DNA from: Rhodovibrio sodomensis
GTDB lineage: Bacteria > Pseudomonadota > Alphaproteobacteria > Kiloniellales > Rhodovibrionaceae
NCBI RefSeq assembly: GCF_016583645.1
Contig: NZ_NRRL01000049.1
Span: 674 to 34,224, forward strand
DNA length: 33,551 bases
Direction: 5' to 3'
Below, in pieces: positions 26,554-33,551 of this stretch. The notes under the pieces are model-generated. The model saw only the letters and a list, made by a program, of their open reading frames with translations. It searched no databases and was not told the origin of the DNA. Within the stretch, counting starts at the first letter, position 1. Every line of letters begins with the position of its first letter. The position numbers and the translations under genes are program-made.

Positions 26554-26666
26554 AGCAAAATCGATGAAGGTCGGGTCGACCTTCATCGTGAATTTTGCTC
26601 TACCTGCTTGAAGAGAGAGCAAGACCCAGCTGAAAGCTGGCTTCACCTTTCAGCATCTTGCCCTAG
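26550..26666 (-). repeat. Two-hairpin CTAGAGCA element, copy B (inverted relative to copy A)
   Basis: This 117-bp element runs from CTAGAGCAAAATCGATGAAGG to CTTGCCCTAG. Its reverse complement matches 21776-21885 with the same two hairpins and linker; hairpin 2 is about seven bases longer here (GATGAAGGTCG/CGACCTTCATC, fully paired). The mucR TAG stop (26551-26553) is part of its terminal CTAG. Confidence 0.85.
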
Positions 26667-26723
26667 ACAGCCTCCCGCCCGGCGGCGGCCGGCGGTCGGA
26701 CAAGATCGAGCGCGCCGCGTGTC

Positions 26724-26757
26724 CGGGCGCGCGGCCCATGTCCGGGCCGCGCGCCCG
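26724..26757. repeat. Perfect 14-bp GC inverted repeat downstream of mucR
   Basis: CGGGCGCGCGGCCC (26724-26737), loop ATGTCC and GGGCCGCGCGCCCG (26744-26757). No T run follows, so it is not a classical terminator, but the hairpin should be very stable in RNA from either strand. Confidence 0.65.
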
Positions 26758-27071
26758 TCGCGTTTCGGGCCGGGCGTCCGGTAGCGGGCTGGTGGCGACC
26801 TGTGCCGGGCCGGTTTGTCTACCCTCGGGCCGCCGCCGCGGACGGGTGCGCGCGATCGGTCATTGCGGCGCGCGGGGCGGAGCGGCTAGGACGGGCTTGG
26901 CCGTAGGCGCGCCGGGCCGTGTACGTTAGACTGCCCGGCCCGAAGCCAGGCGGCTGGCGCGGCAAGGCAGCGGCAGTCACCGCGGCGGAAGCACCCGCAC
27001 CCACGACCCGCCGGCGCCCGGTCGCGCCAAGGCGCGGCGCCGGCCGGTTGCGAGGGAGAGAGACACCAGCG
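26758..27071. other. Intergenic stretch before olsB with no recognisable gene
   Basis: Several frames are open, but their translations are low-complexity Arg/Ala/Gly/Pro and start nowhere convincing. TTGGCC (26898-26903), 19 bases, then TACGTT is the only promoter-like pair and is weak. I found no Pho box, although phosphate control of ornithine-lipid genes is known elsewhere. Confidence 0.4.
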
Positions 27072-27905
27072 ATGCAGCCCAGCGAACGCAACGCGGCCCG
27101 TCCGGTCGACGCGGCCTCGGGCAACCTGCACATCCGCCTGGCGGAAAGCGCGGAGGAGGTGCGCGCCTCGCAGCGCCTGCGCTACCAGGTGTTCTGCGAG
27201 GAGATGAAGGCGAAGCCGACCCCCGAGCAGGAGCAGGCCGGCCTGGAGTTCGACGGCTACGACGCGCACGCCGACCACCTGCTGGTGTTCGACCAGCAGA
27301 TCGGCGACGGGCCGCGCGCGGTGATCGGCACCTACCGGCTGATGCGCCGGCCGCAGGCCAAGTCCGCCGGGCAGTTCTACACGGTCGACGAGTACGACAT
27401 CCAGCCGCTGCTCGAGACCGATGGCGAGATCATGGAGCTGGGCCGCTCGTGCGTCGCCGCCGGCTACCGCACCGGCGCGATCATGCAGCTGCTCTGGCGC
27501 GGCATCGCGGAATACGTGCTGCATTACGACGTGCGCATCATGTTCGGCTGCGGCTCGATGCACGGCACCGATCCGGACGAGCTCGCCCCGCAGCTCTCCT
27601 ACCTCTACCACAACCATCTGGCCCCGGCGGAGCTGCGCCCGGTCGCGCTTGCCAGCCGCTACGTCGACATGAACCGGCTCGCGCCCGATGCGTTCAACGG
27701 CAAGCGCGCGCTCGCCTCGCTACCGCCGCTGATCAAGGGCTACCTGCGTCTGGGCGGGTTCGTCGGCGACGGCGCCGTGGTCGATGACGAGTTCAACACC
27801 ACCGACGTCTGCGTGGTGGTCAAGACCGACCTGGTCACCGAACGCTACGTCCGCCACCTGACCCGCGACGAGTCCGGCGCGCGCTCGGGCGGCGACGGCG
27901 CCTGA
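27072..27905 (+). CDS. olsB: L-ornithine N-alpha-acyltransferase OlsB (GNAT/hemolysin-like)
   Basis: A 277-residue acyltransferase that transfers a 3-hydroxy-acyl group from acyl carrier protein to ornithine, the first step in ornithine-lipid synthesis. LHIRLAESAEEVRASQRLRYQVFCEEM begins the GNAT-like fold. The characteristic IGTYRLMR, EIMELGRSCVAAGYRTGAIMQLLWRGIAEYV and FGCGSMHGTDP segments follow, and KGYLRLGGFVGDGAVVDDEFNTTDVCVVV closes the domain. These match OlsB rather than acyl-homoserine-lactone synthases. It starts at ATG 27072 with GAGGGAG about 15 bases upstream; the longer frame to 26919 has no conserved sequence. olsA follows after 35 bases. Confidence 0.9.
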   Translation: MQPSERNAARPVDAASGNLHIRLAESAEEVRASQRLRYQVFCEEMKAKPTPEQEQAGLEFDGYDAHADHLLVFDQQIGDGPRAVIGTYRLMRRPQAKSAGQFYTVDEYDIQPLLETDGEIMELGRSCVAAGYRTGAIMQLLWRGIAEYVLHYDVRIMFGCGSMHGTDPDELAPQLSYLYHNHLAPAELRPVALASRYVDMNRLAPDAFNGKRALASLPPLIKGYLRLGGFVGDGAVVDDEFNTTDVCVVVKTDLVTERYVRHLTRDESGARSGGDGA

Positions 27906-27940
27906 GCGCGGTCCTTACCGGGTCCCCGAACGAGCCGCCC

Positions 27941-28813
27941 ATGGCCGAAGTTTCCTTCCAGTCGCCCACCCGCGCGGCCGCCCGCCTGGTGGCTTATGCC
28001 CTGTTCACCTTGGTGCTGATTCCGGTGCAGGCGCTGGCGCTCGCCGTGCACCTGCCGACCGCCAAGCGCCTGCCGGGCTGGTACCACAAGCGCTGCCTGC
28101 GCCTGCTCGGCCTGAAGCTGCGCCGGCACGGCGAAAAGGTTGAGGGGCACCCGGTGCTGTTCGCCGCCAACCACGTCTCCTACCTGGACATCGCGGTGTT
28201 GGGCGCCGCCCTGCCGCGGGCGTCGTTCGTCGCCAAGTCGGAGGTGCGCGACTGGCCGTTCTTCGGCCTGCTCGCCAAGCTGCAGCGCACGGTGTTCGTC
28301 AACCGCACGGCGCGCCGCCAGACCACCGAGCAGCGCGACGAGATGACCCGCCGGCTGGAGGCGGGCGACGACCTGATCCTGTTCCCGGAAGGCACCAGCG
28401 ACGACGGCAACCGCGTGCTCGCGTTCAAGAGCGCGCTGTTCTCGGTCGCCGAGAAGCGCCCGCACGGCAAGCCGCTGACCGTGCAGCCGGTGTCGCTGAC
28501 CTATACCAAGCTGGACGACCAGCCGATGGGCCGCTACCTGCGCCCGTTCGTGGCCTGGTACGGCGACATGGACATGGCCCCGCACATCTGGGAGGTGCTG
28601 GGCCTGGGCACGATCACCGCGGAGGTCACCTTCCACCCGCCGGTGACGATCGACGAAGCGGGCAGCCGCAAGGCGCTGGCGCAGATCTGCCAGGACCGGG
28701 TCGCGCGCGGCGTCGCCGAATTGCTGAGCGGGCGGACCGGCGTCTCCGCCGACGACGAGCCGGACGACGACGAACCCGACGACAGCGAGGACGAGCGCCG
28801 CGCGGCGGAGTAG
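27941..28813 (+). CDS. olsA: 1-acyl-glycerol-3-phosphate/lyso-ornithine-lipid O-acyltransferase OlsA
   Basis: A 290-residue PlsC-type membrane acyltransferase. One N-terminal transmembrane segment (about 13-36, LVAYALFTLVLIPVQALALAV) precedes the catalytic NHVSYLD (77-83) and FPEGTSDDG (148-156). Directly after olsB, its likely job is the second acylation making ornithine lipid, though it may also act on lysophosphatidate. The C-terminus after residue 270 is a run of Asp and Glu (DDEPDDDEPDDSEDE) that is not part of the family fold. The pair makes phosphorus-free membrane lipids useful under phosphate limitation. Confidence 0.88.
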   Translation: MAEVSFQSPTRAAARLVAYALFTLVLIPVQALALAVHLPTAKRLPGWYHKRCLRLLGLKLRRHGEKVEGHPVLFAANHVSYLDIAVLGAALPRASFVAKSEVRDWPFFGLLAKLQRTVFVNRTARRQTTEQRDEMTRRLEAGDDLILFPEGTSDDGNRVLAFKSALFSVAEKRPHGKPLTVQPVSLTYTKLDDQPMGRYLRPFVAWYGDMDMAPHIWEVLGLGTITAEVTFHPPVTIDEAGSRKALAQICQDRVARGVAELLSGRTGVSADDEPDDDEPDDSEDERRAAE

Positions 28814-28825
28814 GGGGCTTCCAAA

Positions 28826-28961
28826 CCCCTCGCCCCAACGCGGGAGAGGGAGGGGCCCGCGCGGCGCAGCCGCGTGGGAGGGTGAGGGGGATCCCCCGAT
28901 GCCCGCCGAGGAGTCCCCCCTCACCCTGTCCCGCTCCCGCGATGGGGAGAGGGGACGCGCC
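28826..28961. repeat. Inverted pair of CCCTCTCC/GGAGAGGG repeats (copy 3)
   Basis: CCCCTCGCCCCAACGCGGGAGAGG (from about 28827) and its tail GGGAGGGTGAGGGGGATC (to about 28894) are mirrored by CCCCCTCACCCTGTCCCGCTCCCGCGATGGGGAGAGGGG (about 28916-28954). Two elements thus face each other between olsA and miaB. Confidence 0.7.
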
Positions 28962-29020
28962 GATGCGGCCGTCTGATGCGCCCGAGTCCGCCTGAAATGG
29001 TTCGCGCGCGACGGCCGCCG

Positions 29021-29052
29021 CGCGACAGGCGCGCACGGACTCGCCTGTCGCG
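29021..29052. promoter_or_regulatory. Perfect 11-bp inverted repeat upstream of miaB
   Basis: CGCGACAGGCG (29021-29031), a 10-base spacer and CGCCTGTCGCG (29042-29052). It lies 54 bases before the miaB start and could be an operator, or a hairpin ending transcription from the lipid genes. Confidence 0.45.
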
Positions 29053-29106
29053 GGGTGCCGGTGCTAGGTTCCGGGGACAGACACCGACGTCAATCACGGA
29101 CCCTGT

Positions 29107-30534
29107 ATGAGCGACACGACGCGCGCGAAGAAGAAGCTCTTCATCAAGACCTACGGCTGCCAGATGAACGTCTACGATTCCGCCCGGATGGCGGACGTGC
29201 TGGCGCCGCTCGGCTACGCGCCCTCCGACCGGCCGGAGGACGCGGACATGGTGATTCTGAACACCTGCCACATCCGCGAAAAGGCGGCGGAGAAGGTGTA
29301 TTCCGAGCTGGGCCGGTTGCGCGCCCTGCAGCAGGCGCGCGGGGCCGACGCCGGCCGCCAGCTGATCGCGGTCGCCGGCTGCGTCGCCCAGGCGGAGGGC
29401 GAGGAGATCCTCAAGCGCGCCCCGCAGGTCGACATGGTGGTCGGCCCGCAGACCTATCACCGCCTGCCGGAAATGGTGGCGCAGGTCGAGCGTGCCGGAC
29501 CGGGACGGGGGGTGATGGACACCGACTTCCCGGAAGAGGACAAGTTCGACCGCCTACCCGAGGAAAGCGCGCCGCAGGGCCCGGCCGCGTTCCTGTCGAT
29601 CCAGGAGGGCTGCGACAAGTTCTGCACCTTCTGCGTCGTCCCATACACGCGCGGCGCGGAGTTCTCCCGGCCCGCCGCCCAGGTCGTTGCGGAGGCGAAA
29701 CGCCTGGCCGCCCAGGGCACCCGCGAGGTCACGCTGCTGGGCCAGAACGCCAACGCCTACCACGGCGAAAGCCTGGATGGCCGCGGCGAATGGGGCCTCG
29801 GCCGGCTGGTGCGCGAACTGGCCGAAATCGACGGGATCGCGCGGATCCGCTACACCACCAGCCACCCGCTGGACGTCGACGACGAGCTGATCGCCGCGCA
29901 CCGCGAGGTGCCCGAGCTGATGCCGTTCCTGCACCTGCCGGTGCAGTCCGGCTCCGACCGGATCCTGAAGGCGATGAACCGCCGGCACACGGCCGACGAT
30001 TACCGCCGGATCGTCGGCCGGCTGCGCGAGGCCAACCCCGACCTTGCGATGGCGAGCGACTTCATCGTCGGCTTCCCCGGCGAGACCGACGACGACCACG
30101 CGGCGACGCTGCGGCTGATCGACGAGATCGGGTTCGTCCACGCCTATTCCTTCAAGTACTCCAGCCGCCCCGGCACGCCCGCCGCGACCATGGGCCAGCC
30201 GGTGCCCGAGGCGGTGAAGGACGAACGTCTGCAGATGGTCCAGCAGCTGCTGGGCGCGCAGCAGAAGGCCGGCCACCAGCGCACCGTCGGGCGCACCCTG
30301 CCCGTGCTGCTGGAGCGCTACGGCAAGCATCCGGGCCAACTGGTCGGCCGCACGCCCTATATGCAGAGCGTCGCGGTCGAGGCGCCCGCGCATCGGATCG
30401 GCCGGATCGCCGAGGTCGAGATCCTGAGCGTGCGCGGCAACAGCTTGCACGGCCGGCTTGCCGACGCCACCTTGACAGGCGAGATCGACAGCTTGTCCCC
30501 GCGGACCCGGATCGAGGAGAGCACGGCCGTTTGA
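29107..30534 (+). CDS. miaB: tRNA-2-methylthio-N6-dimethylallyladenosine synthase MiaB
   Basis: A 475-residue radical-SAM methylthiotransferase adding a methylthio group at A37 of tRNA. The N-terminal UPF0004 cluster cysteines are C18 (KTYGCQMN), C54 (LNTCHIREKA) and C92 (AGCVAQ). The radical-SAM cysteines are C169, C173 and C176 (GCDKFCTFC). A TRAM RNA-binding domain lies at about 400-470 (GQLVGRTPYMQSVAVEA). All six cluster ligands are present, so it should be active. It is the first gene of the miaB-phoH-ybeY-corC operon. Its TGA stop overlaps the phoH TTG start. Confidence 0.97.
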   Translation: MSDTTRAKKKLFIKTYGCQMNVYDSARMADVLAPLGYAPSDRPEDADMVILNTCHIREKAAEKVYSELGRLRALQQARGADAGRQLIAVAGCVAQAEGEEILKRAPQVDMVVGPQTYHRLPEMVAQVERAGPGRGVMDTDFPEEDKFDRLPEESAPQGPAAFLSIQEGCDKFCTFCVVPYTRGAEFSRPAAQVVAEAKRLAAQGTREVTLLGQNANAYHGESLDGRGEWGLGRLVRELAEIDGIARIRYTTSHPLDVDDELIAAHREVPELMPFLHLPVQSGSDRILKAMNRRHTADDYRRIVGRLREANPDLAMASDFIVGFPGETDDDHAATLRLIDEIGFVHAYSFKYSSRPGTPAATMGQPVPEAVKDERLQMVQQLLGAQQKAGHQRTVGRTLPVLLERYGKHPGQLVGRTPYMQSVAVEAPAHRIGRIAEVEILSVRGNSLHGRLADATLTGEIDSLSPRTRIEESTAV

Positions 30535-31601
30535 GCCCCGCGTCTTCCAGCAGTCAGCCCAGTCCTGAACAGCCCCTGCAGCTGCAGTTCGACGACAACA
30601 GCCTGCTGCCGCTGCTGTTCGGCGAGCACGACCAGCACCTCGCCCGAATCGAGCAGCAGCTCAACGTCTCGATCGCCACCCGCGGCAACAAGATCGCCAT
30701 CAGCGGCGACGGCGACGCCGTGACCGCCGCGGAGCAGGCCCTGAACGCGCTGTACCGCCGCCTGGAAAAAGGCATGAGCGTCGACCGCAACGAAGTCGAC
30801 GCGGCGATCCGGATGTCCGACAGCACGGCCGAGCCGACCTCGGAGCCGCCCGCCGCCCAGCCGGAACAGGCCAAGCGCGGCGCCACCCAGGTCCACGCCG
30901 AGGACCTGTCGATCCGCACCAAGCGCAAGACGATCACCCCGCGCTCCAACCGGCAGGCGAGCTACATCCAGGCGCTGCGCGACCACGATCTGGTGTTCGG
31001 CCTGGGCCCGGCGGGCACCGGCAAGACCTACCTCGCCGTCGCGGTCGCGGTGGAGGAACTGCTGCAGGGCCGGGTCGACCGGATCATCCTGTCCCGCCCG
31101 GCCGTGGAAGCCGGCGAGCGGCTGGGCTTCCTGCCCGGCGACCTGCGCGAAAAGGTCGATCCCTACCTGCGTCCGCTGCAGGACGCGCTCTACGAGATGC
31201 TGCCGGGCGAGCAGGTGGTCCGCCGCCTGTCCTCGGGCGAGATCGAGGTGGCGCCGCTCGCCTTCATGCGCGGGCGCACGCTGTCGAATTCCTTCGTCAT
31301 CCTGGACGAGGCGCAGAACACGACGGCGGTGCAGATGAAGATGTTCCTGACCCGCCTGGGCGAGAACGGCCGGATGGCGATCACCGGCGACCTGTCGCAG
31401 GTCGATCTGCCCAAGGGCGAGCTGTCGGGCCTGCGCGACGCCTGCGAACTGCTGACCGGGATGGCGGGGGTGAGCGTGCTGCGCTTCACCGACGCCGACG
31501 TCGTCCGCCACCCGCTGGTCACCAAGATCGTCCGCGCCTACGAGGCGCGCGACAGCGGCGGCTCCGACCGGCGCAACGCCAACGGCGGCAGCATCGGCTG
31601 A
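30531..31601 (+). CDS. phoH: PhoH-family ATPase/RNA helicase-like protein (YbeZ)
   Basis: A 356-residue PhoH/YbeZ protein. A short N-terminal KH-like region (LLFGEHDQHLARIEQQLNVS) precedes the ATPase domain, with Walker A GPAGTGKT (159-166, K165), SRPAVEAGERLGFLPGDL and Walker B VILDEAQN. The gene needs a TTG start: TTG at 30531 overlaps the miaB stop, is in frame, and has GAGGAG (30514-30519) 11 bases upstream. A plain ORF search instead extends this frame through miaB to 29055, which is wrong. In E. coli YbeZ partners YbeY in rRNA processing; ybeY follows here after 95 bases. Confidence 0.95.
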   Translation: MSPASSSSQPSPEQPLQLQFDDNSLLPLLFGEHDQHLARIEQQLNVSIATRGNKIAISGDGDAVTAAEQALNALYRRLEKGMSVDRNEVDAAIRMSDSTAEPTSEPPAAQPEQAKRGATQVHAEDLSIRTKRKTITPRSNRQASYIQALRDHDLVFGLGPAGTGKTYLAVAVAVEELLQGRVDRIILSRPAVEAGERLGFLPGDLREKVDPYLRPLQDALYEMLPGEQVVRRLSSGEIEVAPLAFMRGRTLSNSFVILDEAQNTTAVQMKMFLTRLGENGRMAITGDLSQVDLPKGELSGLRDACELLTGMAGVSVLRFTDADVVRHPLVTKIVRAYEARDSGGSDRRNANGGSIG

Positions 31602-31696
31602 GCGGCGGACCCTCCACAAGGGGACACGGACCCCCCGCGCGCGGCGACACGAGACTTGCGGCCAACCGAGACTTACGGAACCACCAGCGACCCGAT

Positions 31697-32425
31697 ATGA
31701 GCGCACGACCTTCGAGTTCCCCGACCACCGCCCCCGCCCCGGAAGATTCAAGTCCGGGCGCGTCCGGCCCCGCTGCCCAATCCCAGGGCGCGGCCCCGCC
31801 GGGCGCGGACACCGCGACTGAATCGACGACCGGCGGACCGGCGCCGCCCCCAGGGCAAACGCTGGACGTGGCGGTCCTGGTCCAGGACGATGCCTGGACC
31901 GCCGACCTGCCGGCGGCCGAGGAGCTGGCGCGCCGGGCGGTCCGCGCCGCCTGGGCCGCCCTGCCGGCGACCGCCCGGCCCGACGCGCCGCCCGACGTGC
32001 CCTGCCGCGCGGAGGTCTGCGTCGTCCTCGCCGACGACGCCACGGTGCGGGACCTGAACCGCGCCTACCGCGGGCAGGACAAGCCGACCAACGTGCTTTC
32101 CTTCGCCAACCTGGACGATCCCGAAGCGCCCGATGCGCCCGGCGGCGCGCCGGTGCTGCTGGGCGACCTGGTGCTGGCGCGCGCGACCGTGCTGGCGGAG
32201 GCGCGCGCGCAGGCGAAGGCGCCGGGCGACCACTTGTGCCACCTGTGCGTGCACGGGCTGCTGCATCTCTTGGGCTACGACCACATGGCCGACGCCGAGG
32301 CGGCGGCGATGGAGGCGCTGGAACGCCGCGTGCTCGCCGGCCTCGGCATCGCCGATCCGTACGCGGCCCCGTACGCGGCGGAGGCGCAGTGCAGCCCCGA
32401 TGCCTGGGCGGGAGGTGCGTCATGA
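31697..32425 (+). CDS. ybeY: Endoribonuclease YbeY with a long N-terminal extension
   Basis: A 242-residue YbeY (UPF0054) metal-dependent RNase for 16S rRNA 3-prime maturation and ribosome quality control. The metal site is HGLLHLLGYDH (186-196; H186, H190, H196). RDLNRAYRGQDKPTNVLSFA (118-137) and LLGDLVLA (154-161) are also conserved. The core starts near residue 55; the first 54 residues are Pro/Ala/Ser/Thr-rich and absent from most homologues (about 150-170 residues). I see no good internal start with a ribosome site, so the extension may be real. The stop overlaps the corC start. Confidence 0.94.
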   Translation: MSARPSSSPTTAPAPEDSSPGASGPAAQSQGAAPPGADTATESTTGGPAPPPGQTLDVAVLVQDDAWTADLPAAEELARRAVRAAWAALPATARPDAPPDVPCRAEVCVVLADDATVRDLNRAYRGQDKPTNVLSFANLDDPEAPDAPGGAPVLLGDLVLARATVLAEARAQAKAPGDHLCHLCVHGLLHLLGYDHMADAEAAAMEALERRVLAGLGIADPYAAPYAAEAQCSPDAWAGGAS

Positions 32426-33426
32426 CCGACAACGGCTGGGGGACCCCGACGGGCGAACCGCGCACGGCCAACACCGCCGTGCGCGCCAACGGCAATGGCC
32501 GCGCGGCGCAGACCAAGGCGAGCGAGAAGGGCGAGCAGACGCTGGCGCAACTGATGGGCACCTGGCTGCGCAACCTGGTCCGGCAGCGCAGCAGCGACCA
32601 CGCCTCGCTGCGCTCGACGATCGAGGAGATCATCGAGGAGAGCGAACGCGAGGACCAGGAAGGCAGCGCCATCGGCACCCACGAACGGGTGATGCTGGCG
32701 AACATCCTGCACCTGCGCCACCTGACCGCCTACGACGTGATGGTCCCGCGCGCCGACATCCGCGCGGTCCACGTCGACAGCTCGCTCGACGACCTGATCG
32801 ACGTGATGAGCCAGGGCGGCCATTCCCGCCTGCCGGTCTATCGCGACAGCCTGGACGACGTGATCGGGCTGGTGCACATCAAGGACGTCCTGGCGCACGC
32901 CAAGAACACGGCCGCGTTCAAGCTGTCCCGGATCACCCGCGAGGTGCTGTTCGTCGCGCCCTCGATGCCGGTGCTCGATCTGTTGCTGGAAATGCGGCTG
33001 TCGCGCGTGCACATGGCGCTGGTGGTCGACGAGTTCGGCGGCATCGACGGCCTGATCACCATCGAGGACCTGGTCGAGGAGATCGTCGGCGAGATCGAGG
33101 ACGAGCACGACGTCGCCGAGGGCCCCAAGCTGGTCGCCCGGCCGGACGGGTCGCTGGTCGCCGACGCGCGCACCCCGATCGAGGAGTTCGAGGAGCACGC
33201 CGGCGCGATGCTGACCGACGAGGAGCGCGAGGAGGATATCGACACGCTGGGCGGCCTGGTGTTCTACATCGCCGGCCGGGTACCCGGGCGCGGCGAACTG
33301 ATCGTCCACGACAGCGGGGTGTCGTTCGAGGTGATGGAAGCCGACCCGCGCCGCGTAAAGCGCCTGCGCGTGCGCAACCTGCCCCCCTGGCACGCCTACA
33401 GCCAGGACGACGGCGCGGCGGGGTAG
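32422..33426 (+). CDS. corC: HlyC/CorC-family CBS-domain protein
   Basis: A 334-residue CorC-type protein. A charged N-terminal region is followed by two CBS repeats (about 105-225; YDVMVPRADIRAV and RVHMALVVDEFGGIDGLITIEDLVEEIVGEI). The CorC_HlyC transporter-associated domain is at about 245-325 (DIDTLGGLVFYIAGRVPGRGELI). The CNNM transmembrane domain is absent, as in other CorC proteins, so it is soluble. It is linked to magnesium/cobalt handling in enterics; the role in alphaproteobacteria is less clear. GGAGG lies six bases before the ATG, and the start overlaps the ybeY stop. lnt commonly follows this gene; the window ends first. Confidence 0.94.
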   Translation: MTDNGWGTPTGEPRTANTAVRANGNGRAAQTKASEKGEQTLAQLMGTWLRNLVRQRSSDHASLRSTIEEIIEESEREDQEGSAIGTHERVMLANILHLRHLTAYDVMVPRADIRAVHVDSSLDDLIDVMSQGGHSRLPVYRDSLDDVIGLVHIKDVLAHAKNTAAFKLSRITREVLFVAPSMPVLDLLLEMRLSRVHMALVVDEFGGIDGLITIEDLVEEIVGEIEDEHDVAEGPKLVARPDGSLVADARTPIEEFEEHAGAMLTDEEREEDIDTLGGLVFYIAGRVPGRGELIVHDSGVSFEVMEADPRRVKRLRVRNLPPWHAYSQDDGAAG

Positions 33427-33460
33427 CTCACAAGACTGACACGCCTCCACCCCCACCAAG

Positions 33461-33551
33461 TCCCCTCTCCTCCAGTGGGAGGAGAGGGTTAGGGAGAGGA
33501 GGTTCGCACGCCCTGTATCGCGGCACCCTCCTCCCCTAACCCCTCCTCCCA
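33461..33551. repeat. CCCTCTCCTCC palindrome and inverted partner (copy 4)
   Basis: CCCTCTCCTCC (33463-33473), loop AGTG and GGAGGAGAGGG (33478-33488) form a perfect 11-bp hairpin followed by TTAGGGAGAGG. A second element in opposite orientation (CACCCTCCTCCCCTAACCCC) starts near 33526 and runs off the window. It may end the miaB-corC transcript or separate it from the next gene. Confidence 0.75.

Noticed and set aside
26738..26929. Short plus-strand ORF (63 codons) upstream of olsB
   Set aside because: It begins inside the 14-bp hairpin, has no ribosome site and is Arg/Gly-rich, as expected by chance at this GC content.
26919..27071. 51-codon N-terminal extension of OlsB
   Set aside because: The translation is Arg/Ala/Pro low-complexity, while conserved sequence begins after the ATG at 27072.
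27072..27905. Acyl-homoserine-lactone synthase
   Set aside because: The GNAT fold is shared, but the ELGRSCV, FGCGSMHGTDP and C-terminal motifs, with a PlsC gene next door, fit OlsB; no luxR-type gene is present.
30357..32705. 782-residue minus-strand ORF opposite phoH and ybeY
   Set aside because: Antisense to conserved genes in an intact operon.

Overview
The window is a 33.5 kb piece of a GC-rich bacterial chromosome. It carries mostly housekeeping genes with some cell-envelope and lipid genes. Gene content and order point to an alphaproteobacterium, probably Rhodospirillales-like. The evidence is a plant-type GCS2 glutamate-cysteine ligase, a DUF3422 protein, a MucR/Ros regulator beside tsaB-rimI, an olsB-olsA ornithine-lipid pair, and the miaB-phoH-ybeY-corC operon. 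The lineage is an inference from synteny; the species cannot be named from this sequence. GC skew in codon use makes almost every frame look open, so most long ORFs are antisense shadows and were left out.

Layout. 1-341: start of an EI24-like membrane protein, cut by the window edge (-). 609-3561: PfkB/adenosine kinase and the ribosome-associated GTPase TypA/BipA (+). 3562-3844: repeat-rich gap. 3845-5269: DUF3422 protein (-). 5412-6845: tldD (+), ending in a clear terminator. 6926-7260: an orphan plus-strand hairpin and terminator unit, a possible small RNA. 7261-9554: gshA and rsmE (-). 9648-12442: ubiA, an overlapping ETF-beta-type lysine methyltransferase, and an endonuclease/exonuclease/phosphatase-fold protein (+). 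12515-17292: glycine cleavage genes gcvT-gcvH-gcvP (-), preceded by a tandem glycine riboswitch (17403-17665) and a recognisable promoter.

17841-24443 is an envelope neighbourhood: a DUF882 murein-peptidase-like protein, a YcbB-type and an ErfK-type L,D-transpeptidase transcribed divergently, a NodB-type polysaccharide deacetylase, a nitroreductase, and a VanX-type D-Ala-D-Ala dipeptidase. 24629-26553: tsaB-rimI, then mucR with its own AT-rich promoter. 27072-28813: olsB-olsA (ornithine lipid). 29107-33426: miaB-phoH-ybeY-corC, with overlapping stop/start codons at two of the three junctions.

The most unusual content lies between genes. Two copies of a ~110-117 bp two-hairpin element lie in opposite orientation about 4.7 kb apart, and the same end of each supplies the TAG stop codon of a neighbouring gene (deacetylase and mucR). 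A second family of CCCTCTCC/GGAGAGGG palindromes sits at gene ends, together with a bipartite REP-like element, a 15-bp tandem repeat between vanX and tsaB, and several long perfect inverted repeats. I see no rRNA, tRNA, CRISPR array, transposase, phage or plasmid genes, and no clear new multi-gene defence or metabolic system. The best leads are the stop-codon-donating repeats, the candidate small RNA, the peptidoglycan-remodelling neighbourhood and the ubiA/ETF-methyltransferase coupling.
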